The notes: a model not told the origin generated them from the sequence alone. 46,217 nt of DNA from Gemmatimonadaceae bacterium (GCA_025934075.1 JAICYT010000003.1:1-46217), one strand, 5' to 3'. Shown: positions 8,966 to 17,315, counted from the stretch's first letter. Numbers and translations are program-made.

Positions 8966-9050
8966 GTCATCCTGAGCGTAGCGAAGGATCTGCTGTTGTG
9001 AACGCCGTTGCCACCAGCAGGTCCTTCGTCGCTCCGCTCCTCAGGATGAC
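8966..9050. repeat. REP-like dispersed inverted repeat, possible bidirectional terminator
   Basis: An 85-base imperfect palindrome: the left arm begins GTCATCCTGAGCGTAGCGAA and the right arm is its near reverse complement ending CAGGATGAC. CTGCTG/CAGCAG extends the stem towards a loop of about 24 bases. It lies between the convergent ADOP permease and MFS genes. Partial relatives occur at 24980-25003 and 28199-28256, so it is a repeat family rather than just a terminator. A role as shared terminator is likely by position. Confidence 0.8.
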
Positions 9051-9091
9051 ATGTGCGGTCGATCACCAGCAACCCAGTCAGCAGAAACCAG

Positions 9092-10324
9092 CTACCCAAA
9101 CGCCACGCCATGTCGTTCCCGCCCTGCCCACGCAGCGATGGCGCCGAGCGTGAAGACGGTGACCGCGGTAAGCGCCATCGCGGTGGCGTACGTCATATGA
9201 TCGGCGAACACCGCTTCGATGTACGCCACTGTGCCCGCAACCGCGACGCCGCATTGATATGCGAATCCGGGCAGGAAGCCGCGCACGGAATCCGGCGCGA
9301 GCTCGTTGATGTGCGCCGGAATCACGCCCCACGCGCCCTGCACCATGAACTGCATCGTGAAGCCGCCGAGGACGAGCAGCGGTAGCGTCGGTGCGTAGGC
9401 CCACAGGGGAATGGCGACGATCGCCAGGCAGAGTGCAATGATGATCGCTTTGCGCCGGCCGATGGAATCGGAGAAGTGTCCGAAGACGATGCCGCCCGTA
9501 ATCGCGCCGACGTTCGCGATCATGGTCACGATGGCGACGCGCTGCGGCGTGAAGCTCCAGTCGCGCTTGAGGAACGTCGGATACATGTCCTGCGTGCCGT
9601 GTGAGATGAAGTTCATCATCGCCATGAACACGAACAGGTAGAGGAACAGCTTCCAGTGTGAGAAGATTCCGCGTACGTACGCCGACCAGTCCCGGTGCGT
9701 GTGCCGCGTTCGCTCCCACACTTCCGACTCCGTGACGTTCATGCGCACATAGAGCGCGAGCAACGCCGGGATGCCGCCAATGAAGAACATCGGCCGCCAG
9801 CCCCAGCGTGGGAACACGAAGAAGTAGCAGACCGCCGCGAGAAGATTGCCACAGGCGTATCCCTCCTGCAGCAGTCCGGAGAAAATGCCGCGTCGATGTG
9901 CCGGGGCTTTCTCCATCGCGAGCGATGCACCGACACCCCATTCGCCGCCCATGCCGATGCCGAACAGCGCGCGCAGGACGAGGAATGCCGTGTAGCTGTG
10001 CACGAGCCCAGTCGCGACCTCGACGATCGAGTAAAACACGAGGTCGACCATCAGCGGGATGCGTCGTCCGAACCGATCGGCCATCAATCCGAAGATGAAT
10101 GCCCCGACCGGCCGAAACATCAACGTGAGCGTCAGCGACAGTGCGATCGCTTTGTCTGGCCGCCCAAACTCTTTGGCGATCGCCGTCAGCGTGTACGTGA
10201 CGAGAAAGAAGTCGAACGCATCGAGCGTCCAGCCGAGGAAGCTGGCGACGACAGCGGCGCGATGCCCGTCGACTTTGTTCGGCGTATAGGAGGTCGGCTG
10301 CTGCGCTGAAAGGCCGGTCACCAT
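9092..10324 (-). CDS. MFS carboxylate/metabolite:H+ symporter (SHS/NanT-like)
   Basis: A 410-residue inner-membrane carrier with twelve hydrophobic segments. The motif between helices 2 and 3 reads RPVGAFIFGLMADRFGRR, and helices 4-5 contain GIGMGGEWGVGASLAMEKAPAHRRG. This combination is typical of the sialate:H+ symporter group, which includes lactate (Jen1-like) and sialic acid (NanT) permeases. The second half begins with a helix near KLFLYLFVFMAMMNFISHG and repeats the motif as FGHFSDSIGRRKA. Substrate cannot be fixed; lactate or another monocarboxylate is the best guess. The ATG at 10324 was chosen over an upstream TTG at 10357; neither has a convincing ribosome binding site. It is convergent with the ADOP permease. 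Confidence 0.85.
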   Translation of the reverse strand: MVTGLSAQQPTSYTPNKVDGHRAAVVASFLGWTLDAFDFFLVTYTLTAIAKEFGRPDKAIALSLTLTLMFRPVGAFIFGLMADRFGRRIPLMVDLVFYSIVEVATGLVHSYTAFLVLRALFGIGMGGEWGVGASLAMEKAPAHRRGIFSGLLQEGYACGNLLAAVCYFFVFPRWGWRPMFFIGGIPALLALYVRMNVTESEVWERTRHTHRDWSAYVRGIFSHWKLFLYLFVFMAMMNFISHGTQDMYPTFLKRDWSFTPQRVAIVTMIANVGAITGGIVFGHFSDSIGRRKAIIIALCLAIVAIPLWAYAPTLPLLVLGGFTMQFMVQGAWGVIPAHINELAPDSVRGFLPGFAYQCGVAVAGTVAYIEAVFADHMTYATAMALTAVTVFTLGAIAAWAGRERHGVAFG

Positions 10325-10359
10325 GAGGGTTGGTCGAAGCGTGAAGTGAACATACAAAC

Positions 10360-10397
10360 GAGGGTGGCGCCCAAGTTGTCACTCAGGCACCACCCTC
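10360..10397 (-). terminator. Hairpin terminator candidate
   Basis: GAGGGTGGCGCC (10360-10371) pairs with GGCACCACCCTC (10386-10397), 11 of 12 bases matching, around a 14-base loop. On the minus strand it follows the stop of the secreted protein gene at 10421 and precedes a weak T-rich stretch and the MFS gene. It probably ends or attenuates transcription from the upstream gene. Confidence 0.5.
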
Positions 10398-10420
10398 GCT
10401 AGTTGTACGCCACCGAAAAC

Positions 10421-11137
10421 TTACTTGCTCACGCCCTTCCAGTCGACGTGGATGTCGGTGTTGTGGTTGATGCGAATGCCGCTCTGGCCGTCGGTCGTCG
10501 CGCCCATGAGCTCAGACTTCGCTAGCCCCTTCACGAGCTTTCCGTTCACGAGGAAGTGCACCGAATCCGGCGCGACGTGAATCAGCAACGTGTTCGACGA
10601 ATGACCGTCGGTCGGATCGTCTTTGTTCACCGCGTCGTTCGGCGTCCACGGAACAATCTTGTCGATCTTCGACGCGACGTCGCCGTTGCGATGCTGGATG
10701 AGGATGCCGCCGTCCATCGGGCGGACCTCGAAGTACAAATAGCTCTGCGTCGAATCCTGAAGATTGCTGCCGCCGATGAAGATGCCATACGCCTCGTGCT
10801 GCATGCTCTTCTTTGCTCCGAACGTCGCGCTGACCGCATACACGCCCGACGCTGCGTCCTTCGGGTTGTAGTAGATCGCCGCGGGTCCCGTCGTGAAGTG
10901 CAAGCCTGATCCCATCGTCACGACTTTGACCATGTCGGGCGTCGGCTTCGCCGGCGTCGGCCGACCCGGACGAACGTTCGCCGGATTGTCGATCGGATCG
11001 AACCGCATCATCCAACCGGCCGGCAACTGACCCGTGCCCTTCACCTCTTTCGTCGGATCCGCCTTCCCCATCTGTTGCTGCGCCGCCAATGGCATCGCCA
11101 TCGCCAGCAGTGCGCCCACTGTGATCAAACTGCGCAT
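10421..11137 (-). CDS. Secreted concanavalin A-like (DUF1080-type) protein
   Basis: A 238-residue secreted protein. Residues 1-21 are a signal peptide (MRSLITVGALLAMAMPLAAQ). The rest is beta-rich with the pattern of DUF1080/3-keto-disaccharide hydrolase or LamG-like jelly rolls: YAVSATFGAKKSMQHEAYGIFIGG, then SYLYFEVRPMDGGILIQHRNGD, then VHFLVNGKLV, with the closing strand DIHVDWKGV. The fold suggests sugar or polymer binding; catalytic residues cannot be assigned. The ATG at 11137 was chosen over an upstream start at 11302 because GGGGGAG precedes it and it exposes the signal peptide. It lies 115 bases after the gamma-glutamyltransferase gene on the same strand. Confidence 0.8.
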   Translation of the reverse strand: MRSLITVGALLAMAMPLAAQQQMGKADPTKEVKGTGQLPAGWMMRFDPIDNPANVRPGRPTPAKPTPDMVKVVTMGSGLHFTTGPAAIYYNPKDAASGVYAVSATFGAKKSMQHEAYGIFIGGSNLQDSTQSYLYFEVRPMDGGILIQHRNGDVASKIDKIVPWTPNDAVNKDDPTDGHSSNTLLIHVAPDSVHFLVNGKLVKGLAKSELMGATTDGQSGIRINHNTDIHVDWKGVSK

Positions 11138-11252
11138 AGCTCCCCCTCGTGAGTGCCCGAGTGATTCTGACCGACCACGAATATACGACGGCGACCCGCC
11201 AAGGGCAGTCGCCTCCAACGATCCCCGCGAAATCCGAACAAGCGCGACGAGC

Positions 11253-12944
11253 TCAATATCCCGCCGCGTGCCCGTCCTTCCGCGGATCAGACCCCGCGAC
11301 ATAGCCGCGCGTCAATTTGATGATCGCTTGGCTTCCTCCGAATTGCGACGGCTTCGCAATCGTGATTTCGTGACCCATCGCACGTAATTGCGCGATCACG
11401 CTGTCGGCGATCACGGGCTCGACAATCACACCAGTGCCGCTCATGTGCCGGAATCGGCCGGCGTCCATCGCTTCCTGCACGTTCATCCCGAACACGAGAA
11501 GGTTGATGAGAAATTGCGCATGACCCTGCGCCTGCATCGCGCCGCCCATGAGCCCGAAGCTCATCCACGGCTCGTCGCCCGTCCCGTCCGCCGCGGGCGT
11601 TGGGCCAGGCTTCGTTACGAATCCTGGAATGAGCGTATGAAATGGGCGCTTACCAGGCGCGACGGTGTTCGGAAGATTTGGCTCGAGCGTGAACCCTGCA
11701 CCACGATCGTGCAACGCGAATCCCGTCCCCGGCACCACCACGCCGGACCCAAACTCGTCGAACAAGCTGTTGATGAACGACACCATGTTGCCGTCTTTGT
11801 CGGCCACCGTGAGATACACCGTCTCACTCGACGTCCGCGCCGGACCTGGATCCGTATGCGTCTGCGCCTTGTGCTCGTCGATATGACTCCGCCGCTCGGC
11901 GATGAACGCATCCGACGTGAGATAGCTGGCCGGCGCGGTCAGGTGATCCGCGTCACCAACAAATCTGCCGAGGTCGGCGTACGCGAGCTTCTTCGCTTCG
12001 ATGAGATGGTGGAGATACGGTGCTGAATTCTGGCCCATCGACTTGAGATCGTAGCTGTCGAGGATGCGCAGCATCTCGAGCACGGCGACGCCTTGATTGT
12101 TCGGCGGCAATTCCCAAATGCGATAGCCCTTGAAGTTCACCGAGATCGGCGTGACCCACGTCGGCTGGTTCTTCTTCAAGTCATCGAGCGTGAGAAATCC
12201 GCCGAGCTTCTGCACGCGGGCTACGAGACGTTGTCCCAATGGTCCGCCGTAGAACGCCGACGGGCCTTCCTTCGCGATCTCTCGCAGCGTGTTCGCATAG
12301 TCAGGGTTGTGAAACCAGTCGCCGGCTTTAGGCGTTTGACCATTGACCAAGAACGTCGCGCGCGCGCCTTCGTCCTCCGTGAGCTTTCGTTGCTGCCCTG
12401 CCCAGTCACCAGAGATGACCGGAGTGACGATGAAACCCTTCTCGGCGTACTCGATGGCGGGTTGGACAGCTTGAGCGAGTGTGATCGTCCCGTACTTCTT
12501 GAGCAGCGCATCCCAGCCCGCGAGTGCGCCGGGTACCGTCACCGTCTCGATGCCGCGTGATGGCATCCGCGTTCGTCCACGCTTGATCAATTCTTCGCGC
12601 GTCATCAGCGAGCCCGCGCGGCCACTCGCATTCAGGGCGACGAGGTGCTTTTCTTTCGCGCTCCACAGCAACGCGAACATATCGCCGCCGACACCCGTCA
12701 TCATCGGCTCGACGACGGAAAGCACAGCCGCAGCGGTGACGGCTGCATCGATGGCATTGCCGCCGTGCTGCAAGACGTTGAGCGCCGCTGTTGTGGCGAG
12801 CGGTTGACTCGTCGCCGCGACACCGTTGGGTGCGTAGACTGGTGAGCGTCCGGCCATGGTCGCGGCGCGTTGGGCTGATGTGGAAGACGTCGAGAGAAGC
12901 AGCGCGGAGAATATGAATCCGCTCAATCCTACTGTTCGCATCAC
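11253..12944 (-). CDS. ggt: Gamma-glutamyltransferase (secreted)
   Basis: A 563-residue Ntn-hydrolase that transfers or hydrolyses gamma-glutamyl groups, for example from glutathione in the periplasm. Residues 1-24 are a signal peptide. The large subunit carries ATSQPLATTAALNVLQHGGNAIDAAV and the MTGVGGDMFALLW motif. The autoprocessing/nucleophile threonine is Thr375 in SSETVYLTVADKDGNMVSF, seven residues before the conserved DKDGN Asp, as in Escherichia coli Thr391. The oxyanion region GLMGGAMQAQGH is present. The variant TVYL rather than TTHY places it in the wider GGT-like group, so activity on other gamma-glutamyl or acyl substrates is possible. Length is usual for the family. Confidence 0.93.
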   Translation of the reverse strand: MMRTVGLSGFIFSALLLSTSSTSAQRAATMAGRSPVYAPNGVAATSQPLATTAALNVLQHGGNAIDAAVTAAAVLSVVEPMMTGVGGDMFALLWSAKEKHLVALNASGRAGSLMTREELIKRGRTRMPSRGIETVTVPGALAGWDALLKKYGTITLAQAVQPAIEYAEKGFIVTPVISGDWAGQQRKLTEDEGARATFLVNGQTPKAGDWFHNPDYANTLREIAKEGPSAFYGGPLGQRLVARVQKLGGFLTLDDLKKNQPTWVTPISVNFKGYRIWELPPNNQGVAVLEMLRILDSYDLKSMGQNSAPYLHHLIEAKKLAYADLGRFVGDADHLTAPASYLTSDAFIAERRSHIDEHKAQTHTDPGPARTSSETVYLTVADKDGNMVSFINSLFDEFGSGVVVPGTGFALHDRGAGFTLEPNLPNTVAPGKRPFHTLIPGFVTKPGPTPAADGTGDEPWMSFGLMGGAMQAQGHAQFLINLLVFGMNVQEAMDAGRFRHMSGTGVIVEPVIADSVIAQLRAMGHEITIAKPSQFGGSQAIIKLTRGYVAGSDPRKDGHAAGY

Positions 12945-13074
12945 GAGCTCCGATCGTACGGGAGATGCCGGGAGATATCGGTGGCCGGCTCAATATGCGA
13001 ATTGGATGGGCCGGACGCGAATCGGAGGACGGTGGGCCCGAGACGAGCTTGATAACGGCGGGCGTAAGAGGATC

Positions 13075-13180
13075 GGAGATTCTCGCAGATCGTTGCGCAC
13101 AGGTTCGCAGACGAAGCCGATTTGCTCGTTGCTCCATCTGCGGCAATCTGCGGCCGATCAGCGAAAATCCGCGATTTCAC
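13075..13180. repeat. Degenerate ATCTGCG-type dispersed repeat
   Basis: Between ggt and mocA there is no gene, but the DNA contains many degenerate copies of a motif resembling ATCTGCG / CGCAGAT / AATCCGCG. Examples are TCGCAGATCG, TTCGCAGACG, ATCTGCGGCAATCTGCGGCC and AATCCGCGATTTC. Such runs are scattered through several environmental bacterial genomes and are often mistranslated into short ORFs. I see no promoter with confidence in it. Confidence 0.45.
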
Positions 13181-13191
13181 ATTCGTGCCGA

Positions 13192-13773
13192 TTAGAGCCG
13201 GCCAGTATCCACTGCGCCAAGATCTGTCGGCGTATCGACGTCCACCGGCGCCGGATTGTCGACGTCGACATACGCCACGAGTTCCGGCGACTGCTCGAAC
13301 ATCGTCCGTGCCCCGACGTCACCGCGTAGTATTTCCAGTTGTGAAAAGACCGCGCGATCGAACAGCACCGGATGTCCGCGCTCGCCACGATATCGCGCGC
13401 TGACGATCGGTTTGCCGCTGGCACGCCAACAATCGATCAGCGACCGCACGACGAGCGGATCGATCCTTGGCTGATCACCCAGCGCGACGACGATCGCGTC
13501 GACGCCCGGAGGCAGTGCGGCCACGCCGCATTTCACTGAGCTCGAAAGTCCCTGACTCCAGTCAGGATTCTGGACGACTGCCGCGTCGACCTGCGATAAG
13601 GCCGCGCGGACGGCTTCCGCCTCGTGTCCAAGCACGATCACCAGCGCATCGGTCGAGCGAGCGAGCGACATCGCGGCGTGACGCACCAGCGGCACTCCGT
13701 CGAGCATCGCGACCAGCTTCTGCGACCCGAAGCGCCTCGATCCACCGGCGGCGAGCAGCAGGCCGGCGATCAC
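13192..13773 (-). CDS. mocA: MocA-like molybdenum cofactor nucleotidyltransferase
   Basis: A 193-residue NTP transferase of the MobA/MocA fold, expected to convert Mo-molybdopterin to the cytosine dinucleotide cofactor for molybdo-hydroxylases. The nucleotide-binding loop is LLLAAGGSRRFGSQKL at 5-20, GDQP at 99-102 gives the Mg2+ ligand, GHPVLF is at 133-138 and DVDTPTD at 178-184 closes the active site. The GTG at 13773 overlaps the stop of the SufU-like gene by four bases (GTGA), and the frame upstream of it belongs to that gene, so longer starts are rejected. It is the third gene of an xdhC / SufU-like / mocA operon. Distinguishing CTP- from GTP-use is not possible by eye. Confidence 0.9.
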   Translation of the reverse strand: MIAGLLLAAGGSRRFGSQKLVAMLDGVPLVRHAAMSLARSTDALVIVLGHEAEAVRAALSQVDAAVVQNPDWSQGLSSSVKCGVAALPPGVDAIVVALGDQPRIDPLVVRSLIDCWRASGKPIVSARYRGERGHPVLFDRAVFSQLEILRGDVGARTMFEQSPELVAYVDVDNPAPVDVDTPTDLGAVDTGRL

Positions 13774-14147
13774 GACGGCGCTGGATAAAGCGACGCGATC
13801 GCGCGACGCATGGTCTCGAGCGGAAGTTGCGCACATCGCTTTCGTCCTGGCGGCGGCTCGCCCTCGAGCGAACCGTGCAGCCAGACGAGGTCGAGTCGTT
13901 CGGCCTCCGGCAAGCGCATTCCGCGAACATGTTCCGTCAGCAACGATGCCGACGCGATGCACAGCGCGCATGCGTCGGCCGTGAATCGCGCCTCGGTGAT
14001 TGCTCCCTCGGCCGCTCGCAGCTGAATCCGAATACGGTCGCCGCACAACGGGTTCGCACCTTCGGCGGATCCATGCGCGTCGCTCAGTGGCCCGCGATTC
14101 CGAGGATGACGAAAGTGCTCGAGCACCACGGCACGAAACGCCGTCAC
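13770..14147 (-). CDS. SufU/IscU-like Fe-S cluster assembly scaffold
   Basis: A 125-residue scaffold protein of the NifU N-terminal domain family. All three cluster-ligand cysteines are present: Cys35 with Asp37 in NPLCGD, Cys60 in ACALCIASASLLTE and Cys105 in GRKRCAQLPLE. HFRHPRNRG near the N-terminus is the usual family start. It is shorter than Gram-positive SufU (about 147 residues). A fourth cysteine, Cys63, is unusual. It starts in a four-base overlap with xdhC (ATGA) and ends in one with mocA. The position suggests dedicated delivery of 2Fe-2S clusters to a molybdo-hydroxylase, which is inference. Confidence 0.88.
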   Translation of the reverse strand: MTAFRAVVLEHFRHPRNRGPLSDAHGSAEGANPLCGDRIRIQLRAAEGAITEARFTADACALCIASASLLTEHVRGMRLPEAERLDLVWLHGSLEGEPPPGRKRCAQLPLETMRRAIASLYPAPS

Positions 14148-15190
14148 GCACGTTTCCCGCTCTGAACCGAGACGATCTCCGCAAGAATCGACAGCGCGAC
14201 CTCGGCGGGACTCTTTCCGCCAAGATCGAGGCCGATCGGCGAATGAATCCGCGCCAGCTCCTCGTCGGTGAATCCTTCTTCGCGCAGCAGTTCGCGCACC
14301 GCCCCGCCGCGCTTCTTGCTGCCGAGCATGCCGATGTAGCCGACTGGGGCGCGCAGCGATTGTCGGAGGACTGGTAGATCGTATTTGTAGTCGTGCGCGA
14401 TCAGAAGGATCGCGACGCGCGCGTTTGGCGCGATGTCGGCGGCGATCTCCGACGGCATCCCGACGCGAATCTCGTCGGCGTCAGGAAAGCGCTCGCGTGT
14501 GGCGTATCGCTCGCGACCGTCGATCACGATGCTTCGCATGTCGAGCTCGCGCGCCATTCGCGTCAGCGACATCGCAATCTGTCCCGCGCCGATGATGACC
14601 AGCGTCGTCGGCGGCGCCTGTCGATCGAAAAAGAATTGCCGACCTTGGATCGTTTCGACACGAGAGCCAGCGCGAATCGCGCCAGTGGCAATGGCCGCCG
14701 CTTCATCGTCGAGCGAGGGATCGCCGAGCGAGCCATCTCGCCATCCCGTTTCGTCGACGACCAGCGCTCCAGGAGCGCCGTCGAACGGCGTCGCGATCAC
14801 CACCGCGCGGCCCGAGTCGAGCGAGCGACGGGCAGCACGGTGAGCGGTCGCCGTGACGTCATCATCATTTCGAGGACCGATCCGCTCGAGGAGGACGCTC
14901 ACCGCTCCGCCGCAGGTAAGGCCAATCTCGAATGCTTCGTCGTCGTCGAGCGAAATCGACAAGACCCGTCGGCCGCCCGTTCTGATGATCTCATCCGCAG
15001 CTTCGATGACCTGCGCGTCGACGCACCCGCCGATCGTCACGCCTCCAAGGAGTCGTCCACTTTGGCCCACGAGCATCTTCGCTCCGACCTTCTTGGACGT
15101 GCTGCCGGTTGCGGCGACCAGCGTCGCGAGCGCGACGTCATCGTCGCCGGCCAAGAGATCGAGATCATCTATCACGTTGCGTGTCGGCAT
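14144..15190 (-). CDS. xdhC: XdhC/CoxI-family molybdo-hydroxylase maturation factor
   Basis: A 348-residue protein that in characterised relatives binds molybdenum cofactor, promotes its sulfuration and inserts it into xanthine or CO dehydrogenases. The N-terminal XdhC/CoxI domain has GGCVD at 54-58 and GLTCGG at 90-95. The C-terminal domain is a Rossmann fold with IIGAGQIA at 199-206, HDYKYD at 266-271 and PVGYIGMLGSKKR at 282-294. Both domain cysteines (56, 93) are present. The ATG at 15190 was chosen because upstream residues are non-homologous. It heads the xdhC / SufU-like / mocA set. The hydroxylase itself is not in this window. Confidence 0.92.
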   Translation of the reverse strand: MPTRNVIDDLDLLAGDDDVALATLVAATGSTSKKVGAKMLVGQSGRLLGGVTIGGCVDAQVIEAADEIIRTGGRRVLSISLDDDEAFEIGLTCGGAVSVLLERIGPRNDDDVTATAHRAARRSLDSGRAVVIATPFDGAPGALVVDETGWRDGSLGDPSLDDEAAAIATGAIRAGSRVETIQGRQFFFDRQAPPTTLVIIGAGQIAMSLTRMARELDMRSIVIDGRERYATRERFPDADEIRVGMPSEIAADIAPNARVAILLIAHDYKYDLPVLRQSLRAPVGYIGMLGSKKRGGAVRELLREEGFTDEELARIHSPIGLDLGGKSPAEVALSILAEIVSVQSGKRA

Positions 15191-15236
15191 AGTCGTATAG
15201 TCTTGCCGCGGATCCAGCCCAGCACAATACGCGCGG

Positions 15237-16001
15237 TCAGTCCGTCTCCGCGTCTTCGAGAGCGGCGAGCCACACCGCGCGAATCTCACTTGCGCCGCGC
15301 GCATTGGGTTCGATCAGCGATCGTCGCCAATACCATCGCTCTGCCTCGGCCACCGAAACTCCGTGCCCGAGAAAATGTCCATGGACGTCGGCGAGGAGTA
15401 CCCGAGGCGTGCCCAGGCCGAGTGCGCGGATGTGATCGTTGAAGCGATCGAGAATGTCGATCGGCAGCGGTCCGGCGTCGTCGTAGACGCCCGGAATGAG
15501 ACCGGTTCCGTCGGACGGATCATAGACGGTCGACAGAACGAGGGTCGACCCCGACAGCCGACCGCGAATGGTGTCGACGAGAAAATCATACGCCTCGGCC
15601 ACGTCTCGCTCGATGCGCTCGAGGAGATCGCGCCGAGGACGATTGCCGTACGCGCTGAGGAGATCGTTGCCTCCAACGGTCAGCGTGACGAGCGTCGGGT
15701 CGTCGGTTTCGTCGATCTGGGCGAGCTGTTCCCCGAAAACTTCGCCGATCGTCGCCCCATCGGACGCGAAGTTCTGGAACCCGATTCCCGGATAGCGAGA
15801 TTCGAGATCGTCGCCGATGTAGGTCGGCCAACGATCTTGAGTATTCTGGTACAGCAGCGACGCGGCGCCGATCGGCGCCACTCCGCCAACGGAGGCCAAT
15901 CGCTCGAGCGCGACGGCAACGTCGATCTCGCCTGCATCGAGCGCGGGATAGAGATCGATCGACATCGAGTCGCCGAGCGCGATATAGCGCGTGTAGCGCA
16001 T
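15237..16001 (-). CDS. SGNH/GDSL hydrolase-like protein with altered catalytic block
   Basis: A 254-residue cytoplasmic protein with the SGNH fold: block I YIALGDSMS with Ser12, block II Gly82-type DGATIG, and block III VGGND at 109-113. Block V, which normally reads DxxHPN, reads SLIEPNARG at 228-236, so both the Asp and the His of the usual dyad are replaced by Ser228 and Glu231. Three histidines lie nearby in DVHGHFLGHG (205-214). It could use a relocated His or be non-esterolytic. No signal peptide is visible. The stop is 46 bases before xdhC on the same strand. Confidence 0.85.
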   Translation of the reverse strand: MRYTRYIALGDSMSIDLYPALDAGEIDVAVALERLASVGGVAPIGAASLLYQNTQDRWPTYIGDDLESRYPGIGFQNFASDGATIGEVFGEQLAQIDETDDPTLVTLTVGGNDLLSAYGNRPRRDLLERIERDVAEAYDFLVDTIRGRLSGSTLVLSTVYDPSDGTGLIPGVYDDAGPLPIDILDRFNDHIRALGLGTPRVLLADVHGHFLGHGVSVAEAERWYWRRSLIEPNARGASEIRAVWLAALEDAETD

Positions 16002-16100
16002 TTGGTTATCGGTTGCTGGTTTGGGTTCGGGAATTGGGGCCAGTTGGAGTCTGACCCCAATTCACGATTGCTACGCCGTTTGCGGTTGCCAGCAACCAAA
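16001..16100. repeat. Nested palindromic (REP-like) element
   Basis: A 100-base intergenic element contains two nested inverted repeats: outer GGTTGCTGG (16011-16019) with CCAGCAACC (16089-16097), and inner GAATTGGGG (16031-16039) with CCCCAATTC (16055-16063), both perfect. The inner loop region includes GTCTGACCCC, a core often seen in REP elements. It fills the whole gap between ispH and the SGNH gene, both on the minus strand. Confidence 0.7.
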
Positions 16101-17315
16101 TCACGGCACGGCTAGGCCACGCGTCTCCAACACCCGCCGCACGACGTCGCCGATCTTGTTGTTCGGAGTGCTGGCGCCAGCCGTAATCCCGACCCGCACC
16201 GGGCCCGCTGGGAGCCAATCGACGAGGTCGATCTCGCTGTGCTTGATCGCCGCCCGGCGAAAGTGGATGGATCGTTTCCCCGGATCGATCGCGGAGGCGG
16301 TCTCGATGTGATACGTCGGGACCGTGTCGGCGCACAGCGCGGCGAGCGACATCGTGTTGCTCGAGTTGAATCCACCGATGACGACCATGACGTCTACACC
16401 TTCATCGATAAGCTCCCTGACAGCGTCTTGCCGCTCCTGCGTCGCGCTGCAAATGGTATCGAAGCTCCGAAAGTCGGTTGTGCGCGCCTCGGCGCCACGC
16501 GCTCGGTCGATCGCGGCGCCGACTTCGGCCGCGATCTCCAACGACTCGCGAGCCAACATCGTCGTCTGATTCGCGACGCCAATGCGCTGAAGGTGGCGCG
16601 TGGGATCGAAGCCGGCGGACACGGCACGCGAGAAGACTTGCATCAGCGCGTCAGCCGACATCCGCCCTTCGATGTATTCGCATACGAGTCGCGTCTCGTC
16701 CATGTTGCGAACGATCAGGTAGTGTCCGTCCGGATACTTGCGAACCTGCGACGCCGTGGCGCGCGTCTCCTCGTGGTAGTACTTCCCGTGGATTAGCGCC
16801 GTGAAGCCATCGCGCGCGTAGCTTTCGACGCGTTTCCAAACATTGAGCACCGAGCCGCACGTCGTGTCGACGAGGATGCAGCCCACCTCGCGCAGCGCGG
16901 CGAAGTCGTCCATCGTCACGCCGAACGCGGGCATGATGACGACGTCCTCGGTCGTGAGTGCGCTGAAGTCGAACGCGCCCGTCGGTTCCGGACGCATCAG
17001 AATCTCGACGCCCATCGCCCGCAGACGATCGTTGACATGCGGGTTGTGGATGATTTCACCAACCAGGAACACTCGGCGATCTGGAAACTTGCGCCGCGTT
17101 TGGTACGCATAGTCGACCGCGCGTTCCACGCCATAGCAGAATCCGAACTCTTTCGCGAGTCGGACGGTGACGTCCCCAACGGTGAGCCGGAAGTCGTGCG
17201 ACCTCAGCAGGTCGACGATATTGCCGTCATAATCGGCCGCAAGATCGCCTTGGACCTCTGATTTGAGGCCGAAGCCTTTGCGGAAATAGGTGGAAGCCTC
17301 GCCCGGCGACGTCAT
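16101..17315 (-). CDS. ispH: 4-Hydroxy-3-methylbut-2-enyl diphosphate reductase (long form)
   Basis: A 404-residue cytosolic 4Fe-4S enzyme that makes IPP and DMAPP in the last step of the MEP pathway. The three cluster cysteines are Cys60 (FGFCYGVERAV), Cys153 (VDTTCGSV) and Cys289 (TICSATQERQ). GEIIHNPHVNDRL at 86-98 holds the substrate-binding His. It is about 90 residues longer than the Escherichia coli enzyme and has TTCGS rather than TTCP, as in the cyanobacterial/plant-type long form. The ATG at 17315 was preferred to upstream starts that would run into the divergent gene. It faces the LD-carboxypeptidase gene across only 37 bases, so their promoters must overlap. Confidence 0.95.
   Translation of the reverse strand: MTSPGEASTYFRKGFGLKSEVQGDLAADYDGNIVDLLRSHDFRLTVGDVTVRLAKEFGFCYGVERAVDYAYQTRRKFPDRRVFLVGEIIHNPHVNDRLRAMGVEILMRPEPTGAFDFSALTTEDVVIMPAFGVTMDDFAALREVGCILVDTTCGSVLNVWKRVESYARDGFTALIHGKYYHEETRATASQVRKYPDGHYLIVRNMDETRLVCEYIEGRMSADALMQVFSRAVSAGFDPTRHLQRIGVANQTTMLARESLEIAAEVGAAIDRARGAEARTTDFRSFDTICSATQERQDAVRELIDEGVDVMVVIGGFNSSNTMSLAALCADTVPTYHIETASAIDPGKRSIHFRRAAIKHSEIDLVDWLPAGPVRVGITAGASTPNNKIGDVVRRVLETRGLAVP

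Noticed and set aside
9078..10382. A 434-codon minus-strand frame overlapping the MFS gene
   Set aside because: Same strand but different frame, Arg/His-rich, no membrane pattern; the 410-residue MFS frame is real.
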